Positions 18,886-27,180 of a stretch of 64,000 nucleotides of DNA are shown here, one piece after another (within the stretch, counting starts at the first letter, position 1; each line of letters starts with the position of its first letter). The notes under the pieces were generated by a model. It did no database searches, was not told where the DNA came from, and saw only the letters and a list, made by a program, of their open reading frames with translations. This stretch comes from an uncultured Lachnospiraceae bacterium. GTDB taxonomy: Bacteria > Bacillota > Clostridia > Lachnospirales > Lachnospiraceae. The translations under genes were made by a program, and so were the position numbers. The stretch lies in NCBI GenBank assembly GCA_947627365.1, contig CANQVT010000001.1:115353-179352 (forward strand), given 5' to 3'.

Positions 18886-20529
18886 TTACTCCGCCTCTAC
18901 ATAACGGTCATACGCGTCCTGGTATGCCTGCAGGAGGTCTTCCATACCACAGCCATAGGTCAGGTTGTCGAGGTACTCCGCCCACTCGTCGTCGGACGGG
19001 CCGCCATCGCGGAGCCACAGGCCCTCGTTCTCAGCTACCGTGTTCTCAAAGTCAACCTTGTACATATCGATCGTATCCAGCTCATCCGACGTAAACACGC
19101 AGTCTACCGGATAGGTCGTCGTGTCGGATACGTAAGGCATCCAGAAGTCGTTCAGATCGGTCAGACGCTCGATCGCGCGATCCTCCATCTTGAAGGTCGA
19201 CTGATAGTAATCGCTGAGGATCAGCTTCGGACCATAAACTTCATATTCACCCTTGAGCTCGCCCGCGCCCTTGCCAAACTGCTCCTGCGCCTGCTCGTCG
19301 GTGATGCTGAGCCATACGCCGTTCTCGTCCTGCTCCGTGAAGTAGGTGCCGATCGGGCCGTACTGAAGCTGCATGACGTTCTCCGGCTCATACCACTGAT
19401 CGAAGAATTTCAGAAGGTTCGCCGGGCTCTCGCACTCCTCCGTGATGCTCAGGTTACCGCTGTTCGTAGCGCCGCCGGTGCGAACTGTGACATTGTGCGT
19501 GCCGTCCGGGCCGTCCAGAATCGGAAGGAATACATAATCGTCCGCATAGTCGCCCATCAGCTCCTCAATATACCACCAGGTGGAAACGCCCACATAGCCC
19601 TGGCTGCACTTTGCCATCAGCTGCGTGTCGCTCTGACTGAACATCTCAACGTCCATCAGACCCTCTGCAAACCAGTCGTGGAAGTAGGTGATCGCGTCAC
19701 GGTATTTGTCGGTCGCGCAGACAAACTCCACCGTTCCGTCCGGATTCAGCACCAGATCATTAATAACATCATTCGGCCAGTTTGTAAAGCCGAAACCAGC
19801 GTAGAAGACATTCTGTCCCCAGCACCACTGATCGAAACCGGTGCTCATCGGGATTGTGCTGCCCGCGTCGTTGCCGTAGTATTTCGCGCTCATGTCGTTC
19901 TCCTTGAAAGCGACCAGAGCGTCGTGCAGCTCGTCGAGCGTGGTCGGCACCTCAAGTCCGAGGTCGTCCAGCCATGCCTTGTTGATCATACTGAACTGCG
20001 GGATCGTGTAGATGCTGTAGTCATTCTCCGCGCCGATGCCCGCGGTGCCCATCTGCTCGCCTGCCGGCAGGCCGTAAATACCGCCGTCCTCCATCGTGAT
20101 CGCGCTGCGGATCTCCGGATGCTCCTCGAGGATCTTCGCCAGGTTCGGCATATACTCTTCGGTCAGATACGGGCTCAGGTCGATGAACGTGCCGTCTGCG
20201 CCGTAGTTCGTCAGGTCGTAGTTCGAGAAGCCGACGCCCATAAACGCGTCCGGAAGCTCGCCGCCCGCGATGCGGATGTTCACCTGCTCAGCCAGGGAAT
20301 CGCTCATCGTCTCCCAGTCGATCGAGATGCCTGCTTCTTCCTGCATTGCGTTCAGGACTTCGTTGTCCTCATAGCCGCGGCTGAGTGCGCTCATGCCACC
20401 CAGGATCGTAAACTCTGTCTGCGAGGTGTCCGTGTTGGCCTCCGCGTTCGCAACTCCCGCAAAGGATGCTGCCACCATGCCGGCCGCCAAAAAACCCGAA
20501 AGTGCTCTGCGATACATTTTCTTGTTCAT
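18886..20529 (-). CDS. Sugar ABC transporter substrate-binding protein
   Basis: Extracellular binding protein of a CUT1-type, LplABC-like importer. The start is the ATG at 20529 after AAGGAGAGC, giving 547 residues; the frame is open for 33 more codons upstream but those have no signal character. Signal peptide 1-30 ends in GVANAEA; there is no lipobox Cys, which is unusual for a Gram-positive binding protein. The rest matches the large LplA/YtcQ-like binding proteins (EEAGISIDWETM, GELPDAFMG, IYGLPAGEQMG). The ligand is inferred as a fructo-oligosaccharide or sucrose from the neighbouring GH32. No ATPase gene is in the operon; a shared MsmK-like ATPase elsewhere is expected. Confidence 0.9.
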   Translation of the reverse strand: MNKKMYRRALSGFLAAGMVAASFAGVANAEANTDTSQTEFTILGGMSALSRGYEDNEVLNAMQEEAGISIDWETMSDSLAEQVNIRIAGGELPDAFMGVGFSNYDLTNYGADGTFIDLSPYLTEEYMPNLAKILEEHPEIRSAITMEDGGIYGLPAGEQMGTAGIGAENDYSIYTIPQFSMINKAWLDDLGLEVPTTLDELHDALVAFKENDMSAKYYGNDAGSTIPMSTGFDQWCWGQNVFYAGFGFTNWPNDVINDLVLNPDGTVEFVCATDKYRDAITYFHDWFAEGLMDVEMFSQSDTQLMAKCSQGYVGVSTWWYIEELMGDYADDYVFLPILDGPDGTHNVTVRTGGATNSGNLSITEECESPANLLKFFDQWYEPENVMQLQYGPIGTYFTEQDENGVWLSITDEQAQEQFGKGAGELKGEYEVYGPKLILSDYYQSTFKMEDRAIERLTDLNDFWMPYVSDTTTYPVDCVFTSDELDTIDMYKVDFENTVAENEGLWLRDGGPSDDEWAEYLDNLTYGCGMEDLLQAYQDAYDRYVEAE

Positions 20530-20674
20530 TTTGCTCTCCTTTTCTTTTAATTGGTTTGTGCTTGGTTGACGGGTTCCTATTTCATGTTTCCTATTTCTAT
20601 GAATGCTCAATTTCATGGAGTGGCCCATGCCGAATCGCCAAGGCTTCCGTTTTCTTGTCCACGGCAGCGCGGAC

Positions 20675-21580
20675 TCAGCCCTTCACCGCGCCTGCCATGA
20701 AGCCCTTCTCGAAATACTTCTGCACGAACGGGTAGATCACAAGCATCGGAGCCGCAGCCACCATGATTGACGAGAATTTAATCATCTCGGTCAGCTTGTT
20801 CAGCTCTGCGTATCCGCCGGAGATCGTGCTCGCCTGGCTCGCGCTCGCCGAGCTCTTGATCAGGATGTTCCGCAGCACGAGAGGAAGCGGAGCCTTCTCC
20901 TGTCCCGGCAGGTAAATCAATGCTGTGAACCAGTCGTTCCAGTAGGCCACCATGCTGAACACGACCATAACCGCCATGATGGAACGGCTCAGCGGTACGA
21001 TGATCTTAAGGAAGGTCGTCCACTTGGACGCACCGTCGATCTCCGCCGCCTCGACCATCTCCTTCGGAATACTGTTCTCGAAGAAGTTGCGGACGATGAT
21101 CATGTTGCCGACCGCCACGCCGCCCGGGAGGAACAGCGCCCACATGTTGTTGATCAGGCCGGTCTGCTTGACGACTAAGTAGGTCGGGATCAGGCCGCCG
21201 CCGAAATACATGGTGATGATGAAGAAAATACTCAAAAACGTTCTGCCCGGCAGGTCCTTGATGCTCAGCGGATAAGCCGCAAGATACAGGACCACGACGG
21301 AGAAGATCGTGCCGATCACCGTGTACTTGATGCTGTTGAGGAAACCGGTAAAAATATTCTTGTCCGCGAACACCGCCTTGTACCCGTTGAGCGTGAATTC
21401 ACTCGGCAGAAGGAAGGTTTTGCCCGCATACACGTCATACGGGTTGGACACGGAAGCGATCAGTACGTAGTAGAGCGGGTATGCCACCAGGAATACGACG
21501 ACAAGGCAGAGGGCTACCAGGATAATATCGCTGGTCCGATCGGACAGGCCTCTGAGCTGTCCTGCTTTTTTCTTTCCCAT
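20675..21580 (-). CDS. Sugar ABC transporter permease, LplC/YtcP-like
   Basis: Inner-membrane permease of 301 residues with six predicted helices. The start chosen is the ATG at 21580, because AGGAGG sits seven bases before it. The conserved EAA loop reads VEAAEIDGASKWTTFLKIIVPLS. N-terminal helix about 17-40 and the C-terminal motif FVQKYFEKGFMAGAVKG are typical of the LplC group. It follows the first permease by 10 bases and precedes the binding protein by 145 bases. It pairs with the other permease to form the translocation channel. Confidence 0.92.
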   Translation of the reverse strand: MGKKKAGQLRGLSDRTSDIILVALCLVVVFLVAYPLYYVLIASVSNPYDVYAGKTFLLPSEFTLNGYKAVFADKNIFTGFLNSIKYTVIGTIFSVVVLYLAAYPLSIKDLPGRTFLSIFFIITMYFGGGLIPTYLVVKQTGLINNMWALFLPGGVAVGNMIIVRNFFENSIPKEMVEAAEIDGASKWTTFLKIIVPLSRSIMAVMVVFSMVAYWNDWFTALIYLPGQEKAPLPLVLRNILIKSSASASQASTISGGYAELNKLTEMIKFSSIMVAAAPMLVIYPFVQKYFEKGFMAGAVKG

Positions 21581-21590
21581 GCTGCACCTC

Positions 21591-22520
21591 CTACACAAAG
21601 CTTACGTCTTCTGACAGCTTGCTCGCCAGCTTGTTGACGACAACCAGAAGGATGATGTTGACAGCCGTGTTGAACAAGCTGATCGCGGTCGAGTAACTGT
21701 ATTTCGCGTTTTCAATACCCTGCTGATACACGAACACGGAGATAATGTCGCTCGTCGCCTTGTTCAGATCTGTCTGGAGCAGGAATACCTTCTCGAAGCC
21801 TACGTTCATCAGGTTGCCGGCGCTCATGATGAGCATCAGCACGATCTGCGGAAGCAGCTCCGGAAAGTCAATGAAACGGATCCTCTGAAACATGGAAGCG
21901 CCGTCGATTCTTGCCGCCTCATAATGAGAAGCGTCGATGTTTGCCAGCGTCGCCATGTAGACGATGATGCCCCAGCCTGCGTCCTGCCAGATACCGGACA
22001 CGATATAGATCGTGCGGAACGCGGCCGACTGAGACAGGAAGTCGATGTTCGTGCCCGCGATCAGGTTGATCAGACCGCCGGACGGGCTTAAGAAGATGCG
22101 GATCATACCACAGACGACCATGGTAGAGATAAAGTGCGGCGCATACAGCACCGTCTGTACCGTCCTCTTAAACTTGTTGAACCGCAGCTGGTTGATCAGC
22201 AGAGCCAGGATGATCGGAACCGGAAAGCTCCAGAGCAGGCTGTAAAAGCTGAGCAGGATCGTGTTTCTGATCATGCGGACACAGTTCGGCGACTTGAAGA
22301 AGCGCTCAAACCACTGGAGTCCGACCCACTCGCTCCCCAGATAACCCCGGTTCGCCTTGTAGTTCCGAAATGCAATCTGAATGCCGTACATCGGTATGTA
22401 CTTATAAATAACAGTGAGTACGACAGGAATCAGAAGCATCAGGTACAGCTGCCAATATGCGCGGATCCGCTGCGAGACTGATTTATTCGTCGCCCTGGCA
22501 GCTGCTTTTGACTTACTCAT
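21591..22520 (-). CDS. Sugar ABC transporter permease, LplB-like
   Basis: First gene of the minus-strand sugar operon; 309 residues from the ATG at 22520 (GGGAGAGAG upstream). Six helices; the EAA loop is HYEAARIDGASMFQRIRFID. The N-terminal stretch YWQLYLMLLIPVVLTVIYKYIPMYG and SEWVGLQWFERFF are typical of LplB/YtcP partners. Transcription comes from the promoter at 22592-22620 with a repressor palindrome just downstream. Partner of the following permease and of the binding protein. Confidence 0.92.
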   Translation of the reverse strand: MSKSKAAARATNKSVSQRIRAYWQLYLMLLIPVVLTVIYKYIPMYGIQIAFRNYKANRGYLGSEWVGLQWFERFFKSPNCVRMIRNTILLSFYSLLWSFPVPIILALLINQLRFNKFKRTVQTVLYAPHFISTMVVCGMIRIFLSPSGGLINLIAGTNIDFLSQSAAFRTIYIVSGIWQDAGWGIIVYMATLANIDASHYEAARIDGASMFQRIRFIDFPELLPQIVLMLIMSAGNLMNVGFEKVFLLQTDLNKATSDIISVFVYQQGIENAKYSYSTAISLFNTAVNIILLVVVNKLASKLSEDVSFV

Positions 22521-22560
22521 AAATCTCTCTCCCTTCTTTCGTTCCATAAAATGCCATTTA

Positions 22561-22570
22561 TTTCATGAAA
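22561..22570. promoter_or_regulatory. LacI-family operator O1
   Basis: Perfect palindrome TTTCATGAAA about 15-25 bases downstream of the predicted start of the permease operon. The identical decamer recurs at 22705 and 22762, all within one divergent control region beside a lacI-type gene. Confidence 0.75.
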
Positions 22571-22591
22571 CGTTATTTTGTTTGTGATATG

Positions 22592-22620
22592 AGAATAACC
22601 CCTACTCCCTGTTTTGTCAA
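22592..22620 (-). promoter_or_regulatory. Promoter of the sugar transport/GH32 operon
   Basis: Minus strand TTGACA (22620-22615), 17 bases, TATTCT (22597-22592). The perfect -35 predicts a strong promoter held in check by the operator at 22561-22570. Confidence 0.7.
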
Positions 22621-22704
22621 CGTATTTTCAGTCCAAATGAACACTTTCATCGCTTTTTCACAAATTTATTTTGTCTATTTTGTGCATTGTGCTGATATGA
22701 ACCG

Positions 22705-22714
22705 TTTCATGAAA
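22705..22714. promoter_or_regulatory. LacI-family operator O2
   Basis: TTTCATGAAA, 17 bases upstream of the -35 box of the lacI promoter. An adjacent ATGTTTCATTTT looks like a further half site. Confidence 0.7.
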
Positions 22715-22730
22715 ATGTTTCATTTTTTCC

Positions 22731-22759
22731 TTTACAACTCCGTGAAACTGATGTATAAT
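22731..22759 (+). promoter_or_regulatory. Promoter of the lacI-family gene and its downstream genes
   Basis: TTTACA (22731-22736), 17 bases, TATAAT (22754-22759). Operator O3 begins two bases after the -10 box, so the regulator should repress itself. Confidence 0.7.
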
Positions 22760-22761
22760 CA

Positions 22762-22771
22762 TTTCATGAAA
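22762..22771. promoter_or_regulatory. LacI-family operator O3
   Basis: Third copy of TTTCATGAAA, covering the predicted transcription start of the lacI gene; in context it is a longer palindrome, CATTTCATGAAATG. Confidence 0.75.
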
Positions 22772-22890
22772 TGTTCACCGCGCGTCGGGATACATCTCGT
22801 CAGACACGGTGCAATTTCGGGCGAACAGTCAGATAATCCTGGCAGCCTTTACTTCAATATATCATCAGAAAGAAAGGATTATACATAACA

Positions 22891-23880
22891 ATGAGAACAA
22901 AAAGCACAACTCCCACAATCAAGGACGTGGCAGCAGAGGCAGGAGTCGCGCTCGGTACCGTCTCCAAAGTGATCAATGGTCTCCCAGTCGGCGAGAGCTA
23001 CCGCATCCGCGTAGAGGACGCGATCCGAAAGCTGGACTACCATGTCAACAGCTACGCGCAGGGCATGAAGGCCGGCAAAACACATACGGTTGCGCTGCTG
23101 ATCCCGAACACCCAGGAGCCGTATTTCGCGAGGCTTACCTATCACATCAACCTCGCCTTATTAAAAAGAAATTATCGGATGCTGCTGTGCTCTACGGATT
23201 ACAATCAGACGGCCGAGCAGGAATACATCACGATGGTTCAGCAGAACAAGGTGGATGGAATCATCGGACTGACCTACAATCCTGAGCTCACGATTGCAGA
23301 GAACATTCCTTTTATCTCAATCGACCGTTCCATCGGGCCGCATGTGCCCTGTGTCGCCAGCGACAACTTCGCCGGCGGACAGATGGCGGCGGAGAAGCTC
23401 GCGGATCTCGGCTGTCGGCACGTGGCCTTTCTGCGGATCGGCTCCTCGCTTTCCAACGAGCCAAACAAGCGCAAAGCTGGCTTCGAGAATGGCTGTCTGG
23501 CGAGAGATCTTTCCTATAATATGAAGATTCTTGAGGACGGGGATTCTATAGATGAGTTCAATGACTTTCTAATGGAGCACATGCACGACGGCAGGCTCGA
23601 CTTCGACGGACTGTTCTGCGTGACGGACCATGTCGCCTTCCAGGTGCTGAAGATGCTGCAGAAGCTGAAGGTGCAGGTTCCCGAGGATGTGCAGGTGATC
23701 GGCTTCGACGGCACGCGCGCCTTCGGCAAGGAGGAATACGTCTGCTCCACGATTGTTCAGCCGACGGAGGATATCGCAGAAATGTGCGTGGAGCTGTTGC
23801 TCCAGGAGAATCTGACGGCGAAGCCCCCGCTCGTGTGCCTGCCAGTCTCCTACGGGCACGGTTGGACGACGCGGGAATAA
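22891..23880 (+). CDS. LacI-family transcriptional repressor
   Basis: Repressor of 329 residues. The N-terminal helix-turn-helix is about 9-28 (TIKDVAAEAGVALGTVSKVI), followed by the hinge and a periplasmic-binding-like effector domain starting at HTVALLIPN. IGFDGTRAF and a final C-terminal subdomain are typical. It faces the transport/GH32 operon, so the effector is likely the imported sugar or a product. Three identical palindromes between the two promoters are the probable binding sites. Ribosome site AGAAAGGAT precedes the ATG. Confidence 0.93.
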   Translation: MRTKSTTPTIKDVAAEAGVALGTVSKVINGLPVGESYRIRVEDAIRKLDYHVNSYAQGMKAGKTHTVALLIPNTQEPYFARLTYHINLALLKRNYRMLLCSTDYNQTAEQEYITMVQQNKVDGIIGLTYNPELTIAENIPFISIDRSIGPHVPCVASDNFAGGQMAAEKLADLGCRHVAFLRIGSSLSNEPNKRKAGFENGCLARDLSYNMKILEDGDSIDEFNDFLMEHMHDGRLDFDGLFCVTDHVAFQVLKMLQKLKVQVPEDVQVIGFDGTRAFGKEEYVCSTIVQPTEDIAEMCVELLLQENLTAKPPLVCLPVSYGHGWTTRE

Positions 23881-23901
23881 GATCAGAAAGAAGGGCAAAA
23901 A

Positions 23902-24771
23902 TTGAAGAACTGGTGGTACTACCACAAATGGTATGTCGTCTGCTGCGTGATCCTACTGCTGATCGCAGGGGATCTGCTCGCGAGCAAATTCGGCTGGTTC
24001 AAAAAACAGCCCGATCTGCAGATTGCCTATATCGGAAAGACAAAGCTCCCTGAGGACACTGTCGCCGCACTTGAGACAGTCTTTGCCTCCCTCGCTGACG
24101 ACTACAACAAAGATGGAACCGTGCTGGTGCAGGTCAACCAGTACGCGACCTCTAATCCGGAGGTGCAGACAGACGCAGCTTTTTCCGGCACTGTCGGTAC
24201 AGAGGCAGACAATCATTTCTCTGCTGCTTCAAACGGTGACCCTGCGGCAGTTGAAAATCCGGCTTCGGTGTCAGATGCCCATACCGACACATCGTCTGAT
24301 GTCGCGCCCATCGGCGACACCGGTATCGTGACATCCGGCGTCGGCAACGGCATCACGGGCGTCGGCTCCACCTTCTCCGGCGATCTCTCCTTTTATCAGA
24401 ATGCATACGAGATCCCGTTGATCGGAGATATCACGGACTGTACCAGCTATCTTTTCCTGATGGAGGATCCGAAGGAATTTCAGCTTATGTATCAGCTGCT
24501 TGCGATGCCGGACGGAAGCTGCCCGGACGACAAGGATTTCTCCGTGGACAACAAGGTCTTCCGCTGGGATTCCTGCAGCCTCTTGTCCGATGCAGAGCTC
24601 GGAGACTACAGCGACTCGATGCTCGGCGAAGAGGTTTCCGGAGAAAACAAGGATCTCCTCTCCGGCCTGTACCTTGGTCGGCGCTGTTTTTTCACCGACA
24701 AGCGCTCCGCCAACGAGGATGGATGCGCCGGACTGTGGGAGGAGCTTGTGAAGCACCTTCGTGTTCAATGA
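23902..24771 (+). CDS. Membrane-anchored protein of unknown function
   Basis: 289 residues, TTG start after AAGAAGGGC. One helix (about 10-27) after WWYYHKWY; the rest should be outside the cell. Residues about 90-155 are a Ser/Asp/Gly-rich linker; the C-terminal half is compact (QNAYEIPLIGDITDCTSYLF, GLYLGRRCFF). It lies 21 bases after lacI in the same direction, before a small lipoprotein and a YesL-like protein. Its architecture, short cytoplasmic start with aromatic residues, one helix, then an extracellular domain, is shared with the protein at 29315-30091, and the two may belong to one family. I do not recognise the domain. Confidence 0.65.
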   Translation: MKNWWYYHKWYVVCCVILLLIAGDLLASKFGWFKKQPDLQIAYIGKTKLPEDTVAALETVFASLADDYNKDGTVLVQVNQYATSNPEVQTDAAFSGTVGTEADNHFSAASNGDPAAVENPASVSDAHTDTSSDVAPIGDTGIVTSGVGNGITGVGSTFSGDLSFYQNAYEIPLIGDITDCTSYLFLMEDPKEFQLMYQLLAMPDGSCPDDKDFSVDNKVFRWDSCSLLSDAELGDYSDSMLGEEVSGENKDLLSGLYLGRRCFFTDKRSANEDGCAGLWEELVKHLRVQ

Positions 24772-24796
24772 ATCCAATTCAAGGAGGATACGCATT

Positions 24797-25390
24797 ATGA
24801 ATATTCGAAAATTCCTTCTCCTGGCCGTCGGCACAGCGCTGCTTCTGACCGGCTGTGCCGCCTCCGCCCCGAAAACTGCGGCGGATGGTCAGACATGGAG
24901 CGAAGACTGGGTCATGGTCGGAAATAGACTTGGGATTGAAGCTCCGGAAGGGCTCTCGCTTTTGGGAAACAAAGATATCCTGGCAGCAGAAGGCCTCTAT
25001 TACGCGACTTGGACCAAGGGTGATTCCGTTCCCTACGAGAACGACGACGGAGACACAGTTGACCTCTACGACGCGCAGATCTATCTTCTGGCCGGTGAGT
25101 CCCGCAGCGCCGAAAAAGCACAGGACAATATGGAAACCTGGCTTGCCGCCGCCAAAGGAAACTATGATGTGACCTCCGAGAAGACAGTGACCTGCAACGG
25201 TCAGGAATATACGCTGCTCACCTATACGATCACGAAGGAAGACTCTCCCTACGAGCGCGGTGTCTCCGCCCTGGGCTGCTGCAATACCGAAGCAGTCTGC
25301 GTGGAGCTCACCTGTGTCAAAAGCTTTGAGGAAGATCTGGAGCCGATACTTACCGGCTTTTTGGAAGGCTGCCACTATGCGGCCAGATGA
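24797..25390 (+). CDS. Small putative lipoprotein
   Basis: 197 residues from the ATG at 24797 (AAGGAGGAT upstream). Signal sequence with lipobox LLLTGC (Cys20), then a single compact domain with VMVGNRLGIEAPEGLSLL near the start and a central KAQDNMETWLAAAKG. The fold resembles small lipoproteins that measure or buffer surface proteins, but I cannot assign a family. Position between two membrane proteins in the LacI-controlled plus-strand group suggests an envelope role linked to the sugar locus. Confidence 0.65.
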   Translation: MNIRKFLLLAVGTALLLTGCAASAPKTAADGQTWSEDWVMVGNRLGIEAPEGLSLLGNKDILAAEGLYYATWTKGDSVPYENDDGDTVDLYDAQIYLLAGESRSAEKAQDNMETWLAAAKGNYDVTSEKTVTCNGQEYTLLTYTITKEDSPYERGVSALGCCNTEAVCVELTCVKSFEEDLEPILTGFLEGCHYAAR

Positions 25391-25447
25391 GAAATGCAAA
25401 CAATATTTATTGTGCCGCAGGAAAAAAGCGGCGGAATGGAGCGTATC

Positions 25448-26284
25448 ATGGGACTGATGTTTAAGAAAAATCTTTATCGCGCAGGCAGCGGAAAACGCCT
25501 GACCGGAATGGCACGCTATACCGAGGTGCTGGAGCGTGATTTCAAAAAGCTGTTTCTGGCAAATTTAGTGACTCTGGTCTGCTTCCTCCCCTTTGCCGCC
25601 GGAGTAGTTTTCTCCATTCTCACATCCAGCGTCCTGGTGTTGATCCCCACCTGCATCGTCGGCGGACTGATCGCAGGCCCGGCGCTCTCCTGCATGTATG
25701 ATTCCATCTTCCGCGGGCTGCGCGACGCCTCTGGCAAATGGTGGGACAACTATCGTCACGCATGGAAACAGAACTGGCGGCAAGCGCTCCTTCCAGGCGT
25801 CGTCTTTTGCCTGATGCTCGGATTCTATGCGTTCATGGTGATGCTGTTCTGGTGGGCCACACGCTTCCCCGGCTGGGGCACCATCGCAATCTTCCTGTTC
25901 AGCCTGCTGCTCTTCACCACTTTTTTCGAAATCTACTGGCCGCAGGTCGCTCTGTTCGACCAGTCCGCCATAGCAGGCGCGCGAAATTGCCTGCTGTTTG
26001 TGCTGCGCTTCCCACTCAAATCACTCGGCACAGCGCTGCTGCAGCTTCTCTACTGGACAGTCTATATTCTGTTTTTCCCGTGGTCGCTCTTTCTGCTGCC
26101 GCTGATCGGTTTCTGGTTCATCCTGTACACGGCAAGCTTCCTGCTCTACAATACCTTCGAGCAGAGCTTCCAGCTCGAAGAGCAAATTGCGGAGGCTTTC
26201 CCGGAACAAGCTCCGTACTATGAAGACGACGAGACGTGGCTAAAGCGCAAGCAGGCGGAATCACGTGTTCACAAAGACGACTAG
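25448..26284 (+). CDS. YesL-like (DUF624) membrane protein
   Basis: Integral membrane protein with about five to six hydrophobic segments (roughly 35-75, 105-130, 140-165, 185-230). The start is taken as the ATG at 25448 with GGAG six bases before; an ATG nine bases later is also possible. MARYTEVLERDFKKLFLANLV, GPALSCMYDSIFRGLRD and WWDNYRHAWKQNWRQALLPG are typical of DUF624. DUF624 genes often sit beside LplABC-type sugar importers and their regulators, as here, but their function is unknown. 57 bases after the lipoprotein; last gene of the group. Confidence 0.82.
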   Translation: MGLMFKKNLYRAGSGKRLTGMARYTEVLERDFKKLFLANLVTLVCFLPFAAGVVFSILTSSVLVLIPTCIVGGLIAGPALSCMYDSIFRGLRDASGKWWDNYRHAWKQNWRQALLPGVVFCLMLGFYAFMVMLFWWATRFPGWGTIAIFLFSLLLFTTFFEIYWPQVALFDQSAIAGARNCLLFVLRFPLKSLGTALLQLLYWTVYILFFPWSLFLLPLIGFWFILYTASFLLYNTFEQSFQLEEQIAEAFPEQAPYYEDDETWLKRKQAESRVHKDD

Positions 26285-26307
26285 GGAAAGTCCATTCTTT
26301 CATAAAT

Positions 26308-26640
26308 TCAACGCAGATCATCCGGAATCGTCTCCTCTATCGGCTGCAATAACTCAGCAAGGTCGTATTGCCGCCCTATATTTGTGGAGTCCATTTTCCT
26401 GACACAGTTTTTGATCCACGGAAATTTCTGTTTTAAGTCACCTAACAGATCGTAAATATCAGCATTTGTCATTTTTACATTCGAGGTATATCCGGAACCC
26501 TGACGATGTGAGAAGTTCTGATATGCGAAAAAACGACGTAAGTCCTCATACGCCAAACGATAATTTGACCCAGGATAATATTCCTGTAGTTGATGTGTGT
26601 CGAGATCAAAATTAATTGCCTTATAATATCTTCTTTCCAA
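26308..26640 (-). CDS. VapD-like (Cas2-related) endoribonuclease candidate
   Basis: 110 residues. The N-terminal FDLDTHQLQEYYPG, followed by YEDLRRFFAYQNFSHRQGSGY, is the ferredoxin-like core of the VapD family, structurally related to Cas2 ribonucleases; the C-terminal part (DLKQKFPWIKNCVRKMD) also fits. It is about 15 residues longer than Haemophilus VapD. The start ATG lies three bases after the stop of the upstream 112-residue gene, so the two are translated together. A toxin-antitoxin role is inferred from that pairing and from the family. Confidence 0.78.
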   Translation of the reverse strand: MERRYYKAINFDLDTHQLQEYYPGSNYRLAYEDLRRFFAYQNFSHRQGSGYTSNVKMTNADIYDLLGDLKQKFPWIKNCVRKMDSTNIGRQYDLAELLQPIEETIPDDLR

Positions 26641-26643
26641 ATA

Positions 26644-26982
26644 TTACACTCCTGCCATCTGCTTTTCCCGGTAATGTTTCAACAGATCCTCCTCATCGAA
26701 ATCGTTCGGGTCTTCAGAATCATCATTGCTGCACAAAAGCCAGACTGATACATTATCCATAAACCATGGCTGCTTTTTCAGAAAATTTACAATAACCCCG
26801 AAATACGCAAAATCAACCGGTCTGTCCGCACCGCAGTAGACAAGCGTTCTATTCGATTCAGGCAACTTCGTAAGCCCCCTTTTCATGAATAGTTTGTCAA
26901 TCGTGCTATAGATACTCTCTAACGGATACCTTTTTTCGATATTTATCTTATCGTCATTCATGCGGATAACCATCTTCATCAT
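26644..26982 (-). CDS. Conserved partner of the VapD-like gene, possible antitoxin
   Basis: 112 residues, acidic, first gene of a two-gene operon with its own promoter and AGGAGG ribosome site. Motifs VIRMNDDKI, RTLVYCGADRPVDFAYFG and SEDPNDFDEEDLLKHY. No DNA-binding motif is visible. I do not recognise a named family; because it is translationally linked to a VapD-like protein it could be its antitoxin or a regulator. An alternative start three codons on (second or third Met) is equally possible. Confidence 0.6.
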   Translation of the reverse strand: MMKMVIRMNDDKINIEKRYPLESIYSTIDKLFMKRGLTKLPESNRTLVYCGADRPVDFAYFGVIVNFLKKQPWFMDNVSVWLLCSNDDSEDPNDFDEEDLLKHYREKQMAGV

Positions 26983-27047
26983 TATGGAAAATCCTCCTAC
27001 TGCAATATTGCATAAATACCTGCTCCCTTTTCAGTCTGCGCATAAAC

Positions 27048-27076
27048 ATCATATCATGCATTGGTTCCGGCGTCAA
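27048..27076 (-). promoter_or_regulatory. Promoter of the VapD pair
   Basis: Minus strand TTGACG (27076-27071), 17 bases, TATGAT (27053-27048). Confidence 0.65.
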
Positions 27077-27135
27077 CTTATAATTTGTGAATATAATATT
27101 TTTTAAGTGATATATTTGGTTTTAAGTAACTTCTA

Positions 27136-27166
27136 AAAACGGCAGGCCATACGGCCTGCCGCAATT
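27136..27166. terminator. Terminator, probably bidirectional
   Basis: Perfect hairpin GGCAGGCC-ATAC-GGCCTGCC (27141-27160), followed by TTTTT on the minus strand (end of the secreted-protein gene) and by CAATTTTTT on the plus strand. Confidence 0.8.
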
Positions 27167-27180
27167 TTTTGTCTCAAAGC

